In this document: positions 24,616-33,455 of the stretch, piece by piece | How the letters are laid out: the number at the start of each line of letters is the position of its first letter | How positions within the stretch are numbered: position 1 is the stretch's first letter | NCBI GenBank assembly: GCA_016929295.1 | Contig: JAFGJB010000170.1 | Span: 1 to 46,565, forward strand | From: Candidatus Zhuqueibacterota bacterium | GTDB lineage: Bacteria > Zhuqueibacterota > Zhuqueibacteria > Residuimicrobiales > Krinioviventaceae | Direction of reading: 5' to 3' | DNA length: 46,565 nucleotides | Notes under the pieces: generated by a model | Told to the model about the DNA's origin: nothing | Databases searched by the model: none | What the model saw: the letters and a program-made list of their open reading frames with translations, nothing else | Translations under genes and position numbers: made by a program

Positions 24616-25857
24616 TTGACCTTTAAGCGCCGAAATTCTGCCATTTTTATTATTTCATGTCTCCTGCTGCCGTGCGCCGCTACGGCAAGCAGCTATGAGA
24701 CCGGGCCGAGACATGTTGGTTCAGCCTGGAACAATTACAGGGGCAGCCTCTATCTATCCGGACAGGGACGGTTTTATAGCAAGCATGATATCTACATCGG
24801 CGCCAATGATCTGGAGACCGGTGTGACAGTCTGGGATTCTCAGCTCAGCGCGAGTCTGTTGTGGAGTATGACGACGCATTGGCAGCTGGGGATCACACCT
24901 GTCCTGCTGCAAAAGAATCATGTGACGCCCGGCGGGACAGATTCTCCGGGCGACCTTTTTGTCAGCACAAAATTCGGCTCCCTCGGATCGCCGAGGGCGC
25001 CGTTCAAACTGGCGTTGCAGCTGGATGTGCGGGTGCCAACCGGCAAAAATCACAATATTCCGCTTCACCCTTATTCTGCCAATTCTATTGGCTATGGCGC
25101 GATGGGACTGTTGTCCATTCATAGCCGGCCGGCGCAATCGGCGGGTTTCACGTGGGATGTAAACCTGGGCTATTTTAATCACAATGACAAAGGGCTCACG
25201 CTGACGAATGGGGAAAACGACACCCTGGCTGTGGAATCGCCGACAACGGAAATCATCTTCGGCACGGGTGCGATGATGATGGGAAAGAGATTTGGCCTTT
25301 ATGGGGAAATTCACGGGCGCATTTTTTTGCAGCAGCCGCCGGTGACGGCTTACACGCGCGAAAACAGCATCTATATCACCCCCGGCATTATCTATCAGTT
25401 CAATCCTTATATCCGCCTTGTCACCGCCGTCGATCTTGTCCTGCAGGGACGGGATGACGAGACGCTCTATGAGATCGACGGTGTCAGATTGATGAAAAAA
25501 CCGGGGGAGTCCATTCCCAATTTACCTGATTGGCGCTTTCATTTCGGTCTCAGTTTTCGCCTGAAAGAGGGCAAGTTGCCGGAAGCAAAACCACGACCGG
25601 AGAAAGCCGTCGTTGTGGAAGAAGAGCCGGTGAAGGATATAAAACCGGATAAGGATGAAGAACAGGATCTGCGGAAACTGGAGGAGCAGCTAAAACGGCA
25701 AAATGACAATCAGGTCATTGAGACGGAAGCTGAACGACAACAAAGAATGCAGGTGGAGCGGGAGAGAATGCTTGATATTTTGCAGCGCCTGCGGGAGGCG
25801 ATGGATGAGGAAAAAAGACAAAGCGATGATGAAAGCGAGAAATCGAGCTCTCCATAG
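24616..25857 (+). CDS. Outer-membrane beta-barrel-like protein with charged coiled-coil tail
   Basis: The 413-residue protein has a signal peptide (about residues 7-24, IFIISCLLLPCAATAS). Residues 25-320 are rich in alternating strands and aromatic-glycine pairs ('GSLYLSGQGRFYSKHDIYIG', 'LALQLDVRVPTGKNHNI', 'RFGLYGEIHGRIFL', 'WRFHFGLSFRL'), as in transport-type outer-membrane barrels. Residues 330-413 are extremely charged (Glu/Lys/Arg/Gln), a likely coiled coil, ending in EKSSSP. It starts at TTG 24616 with GAGG just upstream; an alternative start is not obvious. Similar barrel-plus-coiled-coil proteins occur in FCB bacteria without known function. Followed by a terminator. Confidence 0.7.
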   Translation: MTFKRRNSAIFIISCLLLPCAATASSYETGPRHVGSAWNNYRGSLYLSGQGRFYSKHDIYIGANDLETGVTVWDSQLSASLLWSMTTHWQLGITPVLLQKNHVTPGGTDSPGDLFVSTKFGSLGSPRAPFKLALQLDVRVPTGKNHNIPLHPYSANSIGYGAMGLLSIHSRPAQSAGFTWDVNLGYFNHNDKGLTLTNGENDTLAVESPTTEIIFGTGAMMMGKRFGLYGEIHGRIFLQQPPVTAYTRENSIYITPGIIYQFNPYIRLVTAVDLVLQGRDDETLYEIDGVRLMKKPGESIPNLPDWRFHFGLSFRLKEGKLPEAKPRPEKAVVVEEEPVKDIKPDKDEEQDLRKLEEQLKRQNDNQVIETEAERQQRMQVERERMLDILQRLREAMDEEKRQSDDESEKSSSP

Positions 25858-25864
25858 TGCACCA

Positions 25865-25893
25865 GCCCGGTGGATGCGATGCCGGGCCTTTTT
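25865..25893 (+). terminator. Intrinsic terminator of the barrel-protein gene
   Basis: GCCCGG (25865-25870), 11-nt loop, CCGGGC (25882-25887), then CTTTTTC. The glyS stop codon of the opposite strand lies in its right edge. Confidence 0.8.
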
Positions 25894-27371
25894 CACTCAC
25901 CTTTATCAATTTTACTAAACAGGTAATCGAATACACCGCGGATCGGGATGCGTTTCTGCTGCATCGAGTCGCGATCGCGCACCGTGACCGTCTCATCCTC
26001 TTTTGTTTGGAAATCTATGGTGAAGCAAAATGGTGTGCCAATTTCGTCCTGGCGTCGATAGCGACGGCCGACGGCGCCACCCTCATCGTAGAACACTGGA
26101 TAGTGCTGCTTGAGCTCGTCTTTCAGTTTGATGGCAATGTCGGACAATCCCTCTTTTTTCACCAGCGGGAAAATGCCGGCTTTGATCGGCGCCAGCGCCG
26201 GATGCAGGCGCAGCACCGTCCGCATATCATTCTCCAGCTTTTCTTCTGCAAAAGCATCGACCAGGACCGTCAGCAAGGTCCTGTCGCAGCCGGCCGATGT
26301 TTCGACAATATAGGGCACATATTTTTCTTTCACTTCATCGTCAAAATAGCTCTGATCTCTGCCGGACCATTCCTGATGGCGTTTCAGATCAAAGTCCGTG
26401 CGATTGTGAATGCCTTCCAATTCTTTCCAGCCGAACGGGAATTCGTATTGAATATCAAAAGCAGCAGCGGCATAGTGTGCCAGCTCATCCTCGCCGTGCT
26501 CGTGGAATCGCAACTTTTCCTGCCGAATGCCAAGCTGTCTGTAATAGTCAATGCGGTCTTGTTTCCAGGTTTCGAACCATGCCATATCGGTTCCCGGACG
26601 CACAAAGAACTGCATTTCCATCTGTTCGAACTCGCGAGTTCGAAAGATGAAATTTTCGGTCGTTATTTCATTGCGGAATGCTTTGCCGATCTGCGCAATG
26701 CCAAAGGGTACTTTCACGCGCGTCGAGTTGATGACGTTCGTAAAGTTGACGTAAATGCCCTGTGCGGTCTCGGGACGCATGTAGACGACGTTGGCGTTGT
26801 CTTCGACCGGACCGACGTGCGTCTTGAACATGAGATTGAATTGGCGCGGTTCGGTCAGAGAGCCGGGCTCTTTCATGTCCGGTCCAACGATTCTCGAAAA
26901 CTCGCGCAGTGGTATGTCGGTCAACGCTAACTTTTCGTAAGTCGACGCATCCGCTTTGGCGATATTTTTCACTTTCCTGGCGGCCAGCTCGTCATCGCCT
27001 TCCTTGAAGGCGAACATGAGTCCATCGTTACCACCATCCTTTGGCCGCAGAACGTACACCTGATCCGCCCGATAACGCTTTTTCGTCACTTTGCAGTCAA
27101 CAAGGGGATCCTGAAAACCGGCGACATGCCCTGATGCTTCCCAGACGCGCGGATGCATGAGAATGGCTGCGTCGAGCCCGACGATGTTGTCGCGCTTTTG
27201 CACCATCCACTTCCACCAAAAATTTTTAATATTTCTCTTCAATTCAGCGCCGAGCGGGCCGTAATCATAGACCGCCGAGAGGCCGCCGTAAATTTCACTC
27301 GACCCGAAGATATAGCCACGACGCTTGCACAAAGAGATGAGTTTGTCCATGGTTGTTTCTTGATTTGTCAT
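25893..27371 (-). CDS. glyS: Glycyl-tRNA synthetase, homodimeric type
   Basis: The 492-residue class II synthetase is of the single-chain (alpha2) type. Visible are 'LCKRRGYIFGSSEIYGGLSAVYDYGPLGAEL' pieces at the start, 'ETAQGIYVNF', the motif 2 'IGKAFRNEI' and 'FRTREFEQMEMQFF', and motif 3 'SAGCDRTLLTVLVDAF', followed by an anticodon-binding domain (about 380-490). It charges tRNA-Gly. A ribosome site AAGGAAACT lies upstream of ATG 27371. It is transcribed alone, and divergent from the cytochrome gene; no T-box-like leader is visible in the short gap. Confidence 0.97.
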   Translation of the reverse strand: MTNQETTMDKLISLCKRRGYIFGSSEIYGGLSAVYDYGPLGAELKRNIKNFWWKWMVQKRDNIVGLDAAILMHPRVWEASGHVAGFQDPLVDCKVTKKRYRADQVYVLRPKDGGNDGLMFAFKEGDDELAARKVKNIAKADASTYEKLALTDIPLREFSRIVGPDMKEPGSLTEPRQFNLMFKTHVGPVEDNANVVYMRPETAQGIYVNFTNVINSTRVKVPFGIAQIGKAFRNEITTENFIFRTREFEQMEMQFFVRPGTDMAWFETWKQDRIDYYRQLGIRQEKLRFHEHGEDELAHYAAAAFDIQYEFPFGWKELEGIHNRTDFDLKRHQEWSGRDQSYFDDEVKEKYVPYIVETSAGCDRTLLTVLVDAFAEEKLENDMRTVLRLHPALAPIKAGIFPLVKKEGLSDIAIKLKDELKQHYPVFYDEGGAVGRRYRRQDEIGTPFCFTIDFQTKEDETVTVRDRDSMQQKRIPIRGVFDYLFSKIDKGE

Positions 27372-27519
27372 ATCAGTTTCCTTTTATGCGATAGCGATTC
27401 ACAAAGAGGAATATATGAAAAAAAACCTCAAGATGCGTCAAAAATTCCTTGGCAAGACGTCGTACACAACAAGTTGATGTCATATTCGCACGGCGCAAAG
27501 ATCAGACTTAAATTATTGG

Positions 27520-27548
27520 TTGTCTTTTTTTGCAGAATTCATTATATA
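27520..27548 (+). promoter_or_regulatory. Sigma-70-like promoter for the tetraheme cytochrome gene
   Basis: TTGTCT (27520-27525), 17-nt spacer, TATATA (27543-27548), 36 nt before ATG 27585. Confidence 0.6.
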
Positions 27549-27584
27549 AATAGGCCGCGGACAGAGATTGACGGAGGATATATC

Positions 27585-28124
27585 ATGAAAATAGCCTGGA
27601 CCATGCTGATTCTTTGCGGTTTTTCTACTGCGTTTGTTCTACAGCTCTTGTCAGCAGAGGCTCAATATGTTGGCGCCAAAAAATGTATGATGTGTCATAA
27701 AAATGAAAATCGCGGGGATCAATGGGGCAAATGGTCCGCCGGACCGCATGCAAAGGCATATGAAACATTGAAATCCGCAGAGTCAAAAGCCATCGCCCTG
27801 GAGATGGGGATCGATGATCCGCTCGATGGCAACTGTTTGCGATGTCACGTGACGGCTTTCGCCGCGCCGACGGCAAAGGTGGCGGAGGGATTTTCGCATG
27901 AAGAAGGAGTCGGCTGCGAAGCCTGCCATGGCCCAGGTTCCTTATACAAGTCCATGAGAGTGATGAAAAACCTCGCTGCCGGCACGCAAGATCCGGATGC
28001 TGTCGCTTTCAGCAGAGGTGATGAGCAAACCTGCCTCGCTTGTCACAATGAGGCAAGCCCCACTTATAGACCCTTTGATTTTGAAAAAGCCTGGGCAAAG
28101 ATTGCGCATAATAATCCCAGGTGA
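27585..28124 (+). CDS. Tetraheme c-type cytochrome (cytochrome c554-like)
   Basis: The 179-residue protein has a signal peptide (about residues 3-26, ending LLSAEA) and four CxxCH haem motifs: CMMCH at 34, CLRCH at 84, CEACH at 111 and CLACH at 150. The 'EGVGCEACHGPGSLY' segment and the 'YVGAKKCMMCHK' start are typical of the cytochrome c554-like family of periplasmic electron carriers. ATG 27585, with GGAGG at 27574, is the true start; a longer reading frame exists upstream but overlaps the glyS region. Partners are not encoded nearby, so its electron donor and acceptor are unknown. Confidence 0.9.
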   Translation: MKIAWTMLILCGFSTAFVLQLLSAEAQYVGAKKCMMCHKNENRGDQWGKWSAGPHAKAYETLKSAESKAIALEMGIDDPLDGNCLRCHVTAFAAPTAKVAEGFSHEEGVGCEACHGPGSLYKSMRVMKNLAAGTQDPDAVAFSRGDEQTCLACHNEASPTYRPFDFEKAWAKIAHNNPR

Positions 28125-28178
28125 CTCGGCTTTTCTTGTTGTCGGATACAAGTCTTATCTGTGTCGGGAGGTGTCGTC

Positions 28179-28370
28179 ATGAAATACAGAGATTCCGCAG
28201 TCATCCAGTGTCCTCACTGTGGGCAAAAGATAAATGTCGACATTGATCCTTCGGTCGCGCACCAGGAATACACTGAGGATTGTCATGTGTGCTGCCGTCC
28301 GATTTTTTTGTCGGTCGACATTGATGTCAAAGGACGTCCTCACATCACAGCCAGACGAGAGAATGATTGA
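28179..28370 (+). CDS. CPXCG-motif zinc-ribbon protein
   Basis: The 63-residue protein has the C-P-x-C-G start motif (IQCPHCGQKINVDIDPS) and a second cysteine pair (TEDCHVCCRPI), the two halves of a zinc ribbon in the small Cys_rich_CPXG family. ATG 28179 has a GGGAGGTG ribosome site. The function of the family is unknown. It lies 54 nt after the cytochrome gene. A fragment of a different gene begins right at its stop codon. Confidence 0.88.
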   Translation: MKYRDSAVIQCPHCGQKINVDIDPSVAHQEYTEDCHVCCRPIFLSVDIDVKGRPHITARREND

Positions 28371-28627
28371 AGCATATCGCCGATCCCGTCTATTTCGACA
28401 AATCCCTGCGCGTGACAATCGAGCATGGACACAACAACTGTTTGACGCTCGACCTTGCCAGCGTCGCCTACTGGTATCAGCAGCCGCCGTTGAGCACACT
28501 GCCGCCGATTCCCGGCAAAGAGGACAGGGCTTTGAAAGGCTTCAACGAGACATGGCAGATACATCAATGGCGTCAGGAGTGGCGCAAGGCCAAGGGCGGA
28601 GATAAACAGCTCTGGGGGGACGAGTAG
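28367..28627 (+). pseudogene. Remnant: C-terminal end of a DUF2961-type protein
   Basis: This 86-residue reading frame overlaps the zinc-ribbon stop. 'DPVYFDKSLRVTIEHGHNNC' and 'SVAYWYQQPPLSTLPPIP' match the C-terminal part of DUF2961 proteins, which are normally several hundred residues long and are now regarded as glycoside hydrolases of a carbohydrate context. Only the last portion is present, in frame from a TTG, with no start region and no N-terminus. It is best read as a truncated relic, though expression as a small peptide cannot be excluded. Confidence 0.7.
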
Positions 28628-28720
28628 AAGCGACGGCTCGTCGCTCTATAGCTTCCACTGCCCAAATATCGTAAATTTTAGCCACGACGGTGGGGGCATT
28701 CTGTTCAGAAGGAGAGTGTT

Positions 28721-29437
28721 ATGCTCATATCCAGACGCCGGTTTCTGCATAAAATGGGCCTGGCCGCAACTCTTGCTGCTCCCACTATCATTCCCTCCTC
28801 TGCGTTTGGTCGTTCCATGACGGCCCCGAGCGATCGCATTTGCCTTGGTCATATCGGCGTCGGCGGTCGAGGCAGTGATTTGTTGCGCAGTTTGTTGCAG
28901 GTGGACGGACAGCACAGCGTCGCTGTGTGCGATCTGTTCTCCGATAGACGTGTGGAACGCGCTTTAAAAGTTGATCAATTTTATGGCGACAAATTCAACA
29001 TGGCCTACAGATCGTGCGCGCAATAGATCGACTTTCGTGAGTTGCTGGCGCAAGAATGCATTGACGCGGTGGTCATTGCTACCCCGGATCATTGGCATGT
29101 TCCCATCGCGCTGGCCGCCGTCAACGCGGCCAAGGACGTCTATGTGGAAAAGCCGCTTGGCGTGAGCATTCGTGAGGATCAGGCTATGCGCGATGCTATC
29201 CGCAAGACCGGCACAACCATTACGAGCATTTTATCGAGTGCGTCAAGACGAGGCTGCCGAGCATCAGCCCGGTGAACGCGGCCGTGCAGTCAGATATCAT
29301 CAGCCATTTGTGCAATATTGCAATCCGATTGCAGCGGCCCATCAGATGGGATCCGCAGACCGAAGAGATAATCGGAGACTCGCAAGCTGCCCGGTTGACA
29401 GCGTGATCCATGCGCAGTCCCTGGAGCTTGATTTAGG
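28721..29437 (+). pseudogene. Decayed Gfo/Idh/MocA-family oxidoreductase
   Basis: The gene keeps a Tat-type signal (LISRRRFLHKMGLAATLAAP) and the start of the NAD-binding domain ('HIGVGGRGSDLLRSLLQ'). A TAG at 29024 interrupts it; the same frame resumes with '[25 protein letters not shown]' and '[12 protein letters not shown]', which holds the family's EKP motif. At about 29216 the frame changes and the middle is missing: the sequence jumps to the C-terminal '[20 protein letters not shown]' and 'HLCNIAIRLQRPIRWDP'. A TGA at 29405 splits this from the final 'SMRSPWSLI'. So it has a nonsense codon, a frameshift with large internal deletion, and a second stop. It cannot make an active enzyme. 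Confidence 0.85.
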
Positions 29438-29724
29438 CGCATGACGTGCCATGGCAGATGCTGTCACATCAGTGCCGGAAAACGATTATCCATTCAACGA
29501 GAGCCTCCGAGGCCGTCCACATGTGATTGATGCCGTCCTCAATCACCTTTAGCAGGGCGAAAGCGCTTGCACATTCAACGATTTTTCTTAAATTAATTCG
29601 GATTTTTGCACCGCCCAACCATAAGAAAAAAGCATGAGGTTGAGCGGCAGCGACAATCAGATATCCCGGCATTGAATCGTCTGAATTGCCCAACAGGCTG
29701 TCTTGTAGAAAGTTGATTTTTGAG
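29438..29724. other. Gap after the decayed oxidoreductase, no gene seen
   Basis: The minus-strand frame at 29469-29756 has no ribosome site and no recognisable domain and overlaps the GIY-YIG start. Nothing else conserved was found. Confidence 0.45.
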
Positions 29725-30012
29725 ATGAAAAGCAGGGAATGGCACCTGTACATCATTCAGTGCAGCGATGATTCGTTCTACACCGGCATCACTACGGACG
29801 TCGGACGACGCTTTCACGAGCACCTGGAGCAAGGCCGTAAGAGCGCCAGGTACGTGCGCGGCAGAGGTCCGTTGCGGCTGGTGTTTGCAGAAAAAATTGG
29901 CGGCAAAGGCGAGGCCTATCGGATCGAAAAAAAGGTCAAAGGCTTGTCAAAGGAGGGGAAGCATCGTCTCGTTCGCGGCGATTTGACTCTTTTCGATCTG
30001 TCGCACAAATAG
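29725..30012 (+). CDS. GIY-YIG domain protein (UPF0213 type)
   Basis: The 95-residue protein begins MKSREWHLYIIQCSDDSFYT, continues with 'GITTDVGRRFHEHLEQGRKS', and ends with 'AYRIEKKVKGLSKEGKHRLV'. This is the small single-domain GIY-YIG group (YhbQ/UPF0213), nuclease-like proteins of unproven role, possibly in DNA repair. The start ATG 29725 agrees with the family; upstream codons in the frame are non-conserved. Followed 9 nt later by rsmE, likely co-transcribed. Confidence 0.92.
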   Translation: MKSREWHLYIIQCSDDSFYTGITTDVGRRFHEHLEQGRKSARYVRGRGPLRLVFAEKIGGKGEAYRIEKKVKGLSKEGKHRLVRGDLTLFDLSHK

Positions 30013-30021
30013 AGAGCAGCG

Positions 30022-30744
30022 ATGAATCTGATATTGTTCGATGAAAAAGAGATTGACAAGCCGCTTCCGCTGCAGGATGAGAGGGCACAACATATCCTCA
30101 ACCTGCTCAAGCTGAAATCAGGCGATCGCTTGCGGGTCGGGCTGCTCAATGGGCCGAAAGGATGCGCCCTTTTTCGTCGCACCAGTTCCGAGGGACTCGT
30201 CCTGGATTTTACCTGGGATGAGCGAGTGGAGCCGCCTCCGGAGCCCATCACCCTGATCATCGGCTTGTCTCGCCCGCATACCAACCAGAAAATATTGCAG
30301 CAAGCCTCTGCGATCGGCGTGAAACGGATGCTGTTCGTCCGCACCGAGCTGGGGGAGGGCTCTTATGCCGCGAGCAAACTGTGGACGAGCGGCGAGTATA
30401 GACGACATCTCATCCTGGGCGCGCAGCAGGCGCGTTCAACCTATATTCCGGTCGTCGAATTCGGCACCCCCCTCTGGATCGCTATGCACCTGGTCGAGGA
30501 TATCCCGCAAAAGATCGTGCTGCATCACGATGAGGGCGCCTCTCGCCTGACGCAAATGAATATTGTCAACGACAAAGCCATTGTTCTAGCCATCGGCGCC
30601 GAGAGAGGCTGGACTGAAACCGAGATGGCGATGTTTCACCGGAACAAATTTTCACCGGCGACGATAGGCGATCGCGTCTTGAGAACCGAGACGGCCGTGG
30701 TCGCGGCGCTGACGCTCGTCAAGGCCGCCATCGGCGCATGGTGA
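30022..30744 (+). CDS. rsmE: 16S rRNA m3U1498 methyltransferase RsmE
   Basis: The 240-residue protein has an N-terminal PUA-like part and a C-terminal SPOUT fold. The start '[20 protein letters not shown]', the middle '[17 protein letters not shown]', and the knot region '[14 protein letters not shown]' with '[15 protein letters not shown]' are RsmE signatures. The knot reads IGAERGW where IGPEGG is usual. It methylates U1498 of 16S rRNA. It follows the GIY-YIG gene by 9 nt and precedes an SDR gene by 16 nt, forming a short operon. Confidence 0.88.
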   Translation: MNLILFDEKEIDKPLPLQDERAQHILNLLKLKSGDRLRVGLLNGPKGCALFRRTSSEGLVLDFTWDERVEPPPEPITLIIGLSRPHTNQKILQQASAIGVKRMLFVRTELGEGSYAASKLWTSGEYRRHLILGAQQARSTYIPVVEFGTPLWIAMHLVEDIPQKIVLHHDEGASRLTQMNIVNDKAIVLAIGAERGWTETEMAMFHRNKFSPATIGDRVLRTETAVVAALTLVKAAIGAW

Positions 30745-30760
30745 CCAGGATGCGGATCAA

Positions 30761-31546
30761 ATGCGAGAAAATATGATGCAGATAAATCGTTGGTCACTCG
30801 AGGGGATGCGAGTCCTGATCACCGGCGGCACGCGAGGCATCGGCCAGGCGATCGCCAACCAGGTCCTTGAACTCGGCGGCGTCATCTACGTTGTGGCGCG
30901 CAATCAGGAGCTGTTGCAGAAACAATTGCAGGAATGGCAGCAAAAGGGTTTCAAGGCTTATGGCCAGAGGGGAGATATTGCCAATCCGGCCAGTCGACAG
31001 GAGCTTTTTGCGCACATCGCAGAACTGTGGGGTGGTTTGGATGTCCTCATCAATAATGTCGGAATGAACATCCGCAAAAAAGCGGTCGACTACAACCCGG
31101 ATGAATATGATGAGATTTTGACGACAAATTTGCACTCGGCTTTCGACATGTGCCGGCGCGCGTATGCGTTGTTGAAGAAATCGACTTACGCCTCGGTGAT
31201 CAATATCCTGTCCGTCGCCGGTTTGACCCATGTGCGCACCGGCGCGCCCTATGGCATGAGCAAAGCGGCCCTGCTGCAACTGACGCGAAATTTGGCTGTC
31301 GAATGGGCGCAGGACGGCATCCGGGTGAATGCTGTGGCGCCCTGGTATACCAGGACGCCGATGGTCGAGCAGTTACTCCGGAATCGCGACTATCTCGACG
31401 ACATCATTCGACGGACGCCACTTGGCCGCATCGCTGAGCCGGAGGAAGTCGCCGCTGTTGCGGCATTCCTGTGCATGCCCGCCTCGTCCTTCGTCACCGG
31501 CCAATGCATTGCCGTGGATGGGGGATTCACGGTTTACGGTTTTTGA
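30761..31546 (+). CDS. Short-chain dehydrogenase/reductase (tropinone-reductase-like)
   Basis: The roughly 261-residue SDR has the cofactor motif TGGTRGIG near the start, 'NNVG' in the middle, and the catalytic Ser-Tyr-Lys set as 'VINILSVAG' then 'YGMSKAAL'. The end '[21 protein letters not shown]' is typical of classical SDRs. It resembles tropinone-reductase-like and 3-oxoacyl-ACP-reductase-like members; the substrate cannot be stated. The start is ATG 30761 or ATG 30773, both plausible. Last gene of the GIY-YIG/rsmE unit. Confidence 0.88.
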   Translation: MRENMMQINRWSLEGMRVLITGGTRGIGQAIANQVLELGGVIYVVARNQELLQKQLQEWQQKGFKAYGQRGDIANPASRQELFAHIAELWGGLDVLINNVGMNIRKKAVDYNPDEYDEILTTNLHSAFDMCRRAYALLKKSTYASVINILSVAGLTHVRTGAPYGMSKAALLQLTRNLAVEWAQDGIRVNAVAPWYTRTPMVEQLLRNRDYLDDIIRRTPLGRIAEPEEVAAVAAFLCMPASSFVTGQCIAVDGGFTVYGF

Positions 31547-31657
31547 CAACACCAGCCTTTTGATGCTCACGATTTTGCGTTTTTTGGGACAGTCGGCGCA
31601 TGGCCGAAAAAGGTGCTGATTCTTGGAATAAATCGCAGCCATATTTGTTAAAATTAG

Positions 31658-31689
31658 AATATTAGTAAAATGATCATATTAATAATATT
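31658..31689. promoter_or_regulatory. 32-bp near-perfect palindrome before the Rrf2 gene (candidate operator)
   Basis: Left half AATATTAGTAAAATGA and the reverse complement of the right half AATATTATTAATATGA agree at 14 of 16 positions, centred on TGATCA at 31671-31676. It ends 11 nt before ATG 31701 and overlaps the place where the promoter and ribosome site should be. This is the expected form and position of an autoregulatory site for the dimeric regulator encoded next to it. Confidence 0.75.
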
Positions 31690-31700
31690 AAAGACCTGAT

Positions 31701-32159
31701 ATGAAATTGACCTTTAAAAGCGACTATGCCCTGCACGCTATCCTTGACCTCTCCTGTTATTTTGGCACAAACAAAGTTGTGCCGCTTGCTGATATCTGCA
31801 AGCGGCACGATATTCCGGCCAAGTTCCTCGAGCAGATCATGCTCATTTTGAAAAAAGCGGATTATGTCGAAAGCAAGCGCGGCAGTGGCGGCGGGTTCAT
31901 GGTGAAAAAAAGGCCGGATGAAATCACGTTGGGCGAGATCATCCGGCAGATCGATGGATCGATAGAGCCGAGCGCCGGACTCAAGGGCAATCACTCGCCG
32001 CAAAAGATAAGCCCTGAAGAGCAAACGGCCTTCGAGGAGGTTTGGGCAAACGTCGCCCGAGCGATATCAGAGGTTGTGGATCATGTCAGCTTTGCGGATA
32101 TCATGCATCGAGTGACTGAGCTGCGGGAGCAGCGCGCGGATTTCAACTATGTCATTTAG
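31701..32159 (+). CDS. Rrf2-family transcriptional regulator (CymR-like position)
   Basis: The 152-residue protein has the Rrf2 winged-helix start 'KLTFKSDYALHAILDLSCYF', 'VPLADICKRHDIPAKFLEQIML' and 'LKKADYVESKRGSGGGFMV'. The three cysteines that bind an iron-sulfur cluster in IscR/NsrR are absent in the C-terminal region, so it is of the cluster-free type, as CymR. cysK starts 57 nt later, the same neighbourhood as CymR and cysteine-synthase control in Firmicutes. That CymR-like signalling through CysK applies here is inference. A 32-bp palindrome lies directly upstream. Confidence 0.9.
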   Translation: MKLTFKSDYALHAILDLSCYFGTNKVVPLADICKRHDIPAKFLEQIMLILKKADYVESKRGSGGGFMVKKRPDEITLGEIIRQIDGSIEPSAGLKGNHSPQKISPEEQTAFEEVWANVARAISEVVDHVSFADIMHRVTELREQRADFNYVI

Positions 32160-32216
32160 CGCCGGGCCGGAGAGTGCTGAGCAGCGAATTTAATCTTTTA
32201 AGAACAGGAGAAGAAG

Positions 32217-33185
32217 ATGGCACAAGTATATGACGACAACAGCCTCGCCATTGGTCGGACGCCGCTTGTCAGGCTGCAAAGAATGGCGGGCGATGCCACA
32301 ATTCTCGCCAAGATCGAAGGCCGCAATCCCGCCTATTCGGTCAAGTGTCGCATCGGCGCCTCGATGGTCTGGGATGCGGAAGAACGCGGCATTTTAGCGC
32401 CCGGCAAGACGATCATCGAACCGACGAGCGGCAACACCGGTATTGCGCTGGCATTTGTCGCCGCCGCGCGCGGCTACAAGCTCATTCTCACCATGCCGGA
32501 GACCATGAGCATTGAACGTCGCAAACTGCTCAAGATCTTTGGCGCACAGGTCATCCTGACCGAAGGCGCAAAAGGCATGAAAGGCGCGATACAGATGGCA
32601 GAAGCGATCGTTGCGGGTGATCCGGAGAAATGCGTCCTCTTGCAGCAGTTCAAAAATCCGGCGAATCCTCGCATCCATGAGCAGACCACCGGGCCGGAAA
32701 TATGGCAGGACACCGACGGAGAAATCGATATCCTGGTGAGCGGCGTTGGTACTGGCGGTACGATCAGTGGTGTCTCTCGATATATAAAAAATGTTCAAGG
32801 CAAAAAAATAATGAGCGTGGCTGTTGAACCGGAAGCAAGTCCGGTCATCAGTCAAACATTGGCCGGCGACGCCTTGACGCCCGGGCCGCACAAGATTCAA
32901 GGTATCGGCGCGGGATTCATTCCTGAGAATCTGGATCTGTCCGTCATCGATGCGGTCGAGTTGGTTTCAAATGAAGAGGCATTCGAGCACGCTCGCCGTC
33001 TGGCAAAGGAGGAAGGCATCCTGGCCGGCATCTCCTGCGGCGCTGCTGTCGCTGCCGCCATCCGCCTGAGCGAGCGCGCCGAACATGCCGGAAAAACCAT
33101 TGTGGTCATCTTGCCCGACAGCGGTGAACGATATCTCTCAACAGCGCTGTTCGAGGGACTATTTGACAAAGAGACCGGTTTGTGA
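32217..33185 (+). CDS. cysK: Cysteine synthase (O-acetylserine sulfhydrylase), CysK/CysM family
   Basis: The 322-residue PLP enzyme has '[14 protein letters not shown]', the PLP lysine Lys43 in '[11 protein letters not shown]' (in place of the usual PxxSVKDR), the substrate loop '[16 protein letters not shown]', '[16 protein letters not shown]' and the C-terminal '[14 protein letters not shown]' and '[14 protein letters not shown]'. It makes cysteine from O-acetylserine and sulfide. ATG 32217 follows AGGAGAAG. Neighbour to the Rrf2 regulator; no serine acetyltransferase is adjacent. The Asp-to-Cys change after the lysine (KC instead of KD) is slightly unusual; CysM-like subfamily members vary here. 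Confidence 0.94.
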   Translation: MAQVYDDNSLAIGRTPLVRLQRMAGDATILAKIEGRNPAYSVKCRIGASMVWDAEERGILAPGKTIIEPTSGNTGIALAFVAAARGYKLILTMPETMSIERRKLLKIFGAQVILTEGAKGMKGAIQMAEAIVAGDPEKCVLLQQFKNPANPRIHEQTTGPEIWQDTDGEIDILVSGVGTGGTISGVSRYIKNVQGKKIMSVAVEPEASPVISQTLAGDALTPGPHKIQGIGAGFIPENLDLSVIDAVELVSNEEAFEHARRLAKEEGILAGISCGAAVAAAIRLSERAEHAGKTIVVILPDSGERYLSTALFEGLFDKETGL

Positions 33186-33455
33186 AAAAAATGGGTCATG
33201 GGGCAAACCAGACCGAGTGATTTTCTTAAAAGACTCCAAGATTGATTTTATTATGTTTCTTCGTGTGAAGTGTTTGTAAATAATCCGGCTCGATAAATCT
33301 TGCAGAAATCCTTCTGCGAATCCAGAAAATTCATCTATTTACATATGACAATTTAGAACGGCGCGCAGCAAAGCATGCAGCCATCACATTTTTACACGAT
33401 GAAGAAATACACCTTTTGTGATACACCATGAATGGGCATGAAAGGAGGGTTCCTA

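Noticed and set aside
27372-27584. T-box or other riboswitch in front of glyS
   Set aside because: The divergent gap is short and shows no T-box or terminator-antiterminator pattern on the minus strand.
29024-29026. TAG inside the oxidoreductase as a pyrrolysine or recoding codon
   Set aside because: The same gene also has a frameshift, an internal deletion and a later TGA, so decay explains it.
29405-29407. TGA in the oxidoreductase tail as selenocysteine
   Set aside because: No redox motif around it and no conserved cysteine position; the gene is already broken.
29469-29756. Minus-strand frame after the oxidoreductase relic
   Set aside because: Overlaps the GIY-YIG gene start, no ribosome site, no family resemblance.
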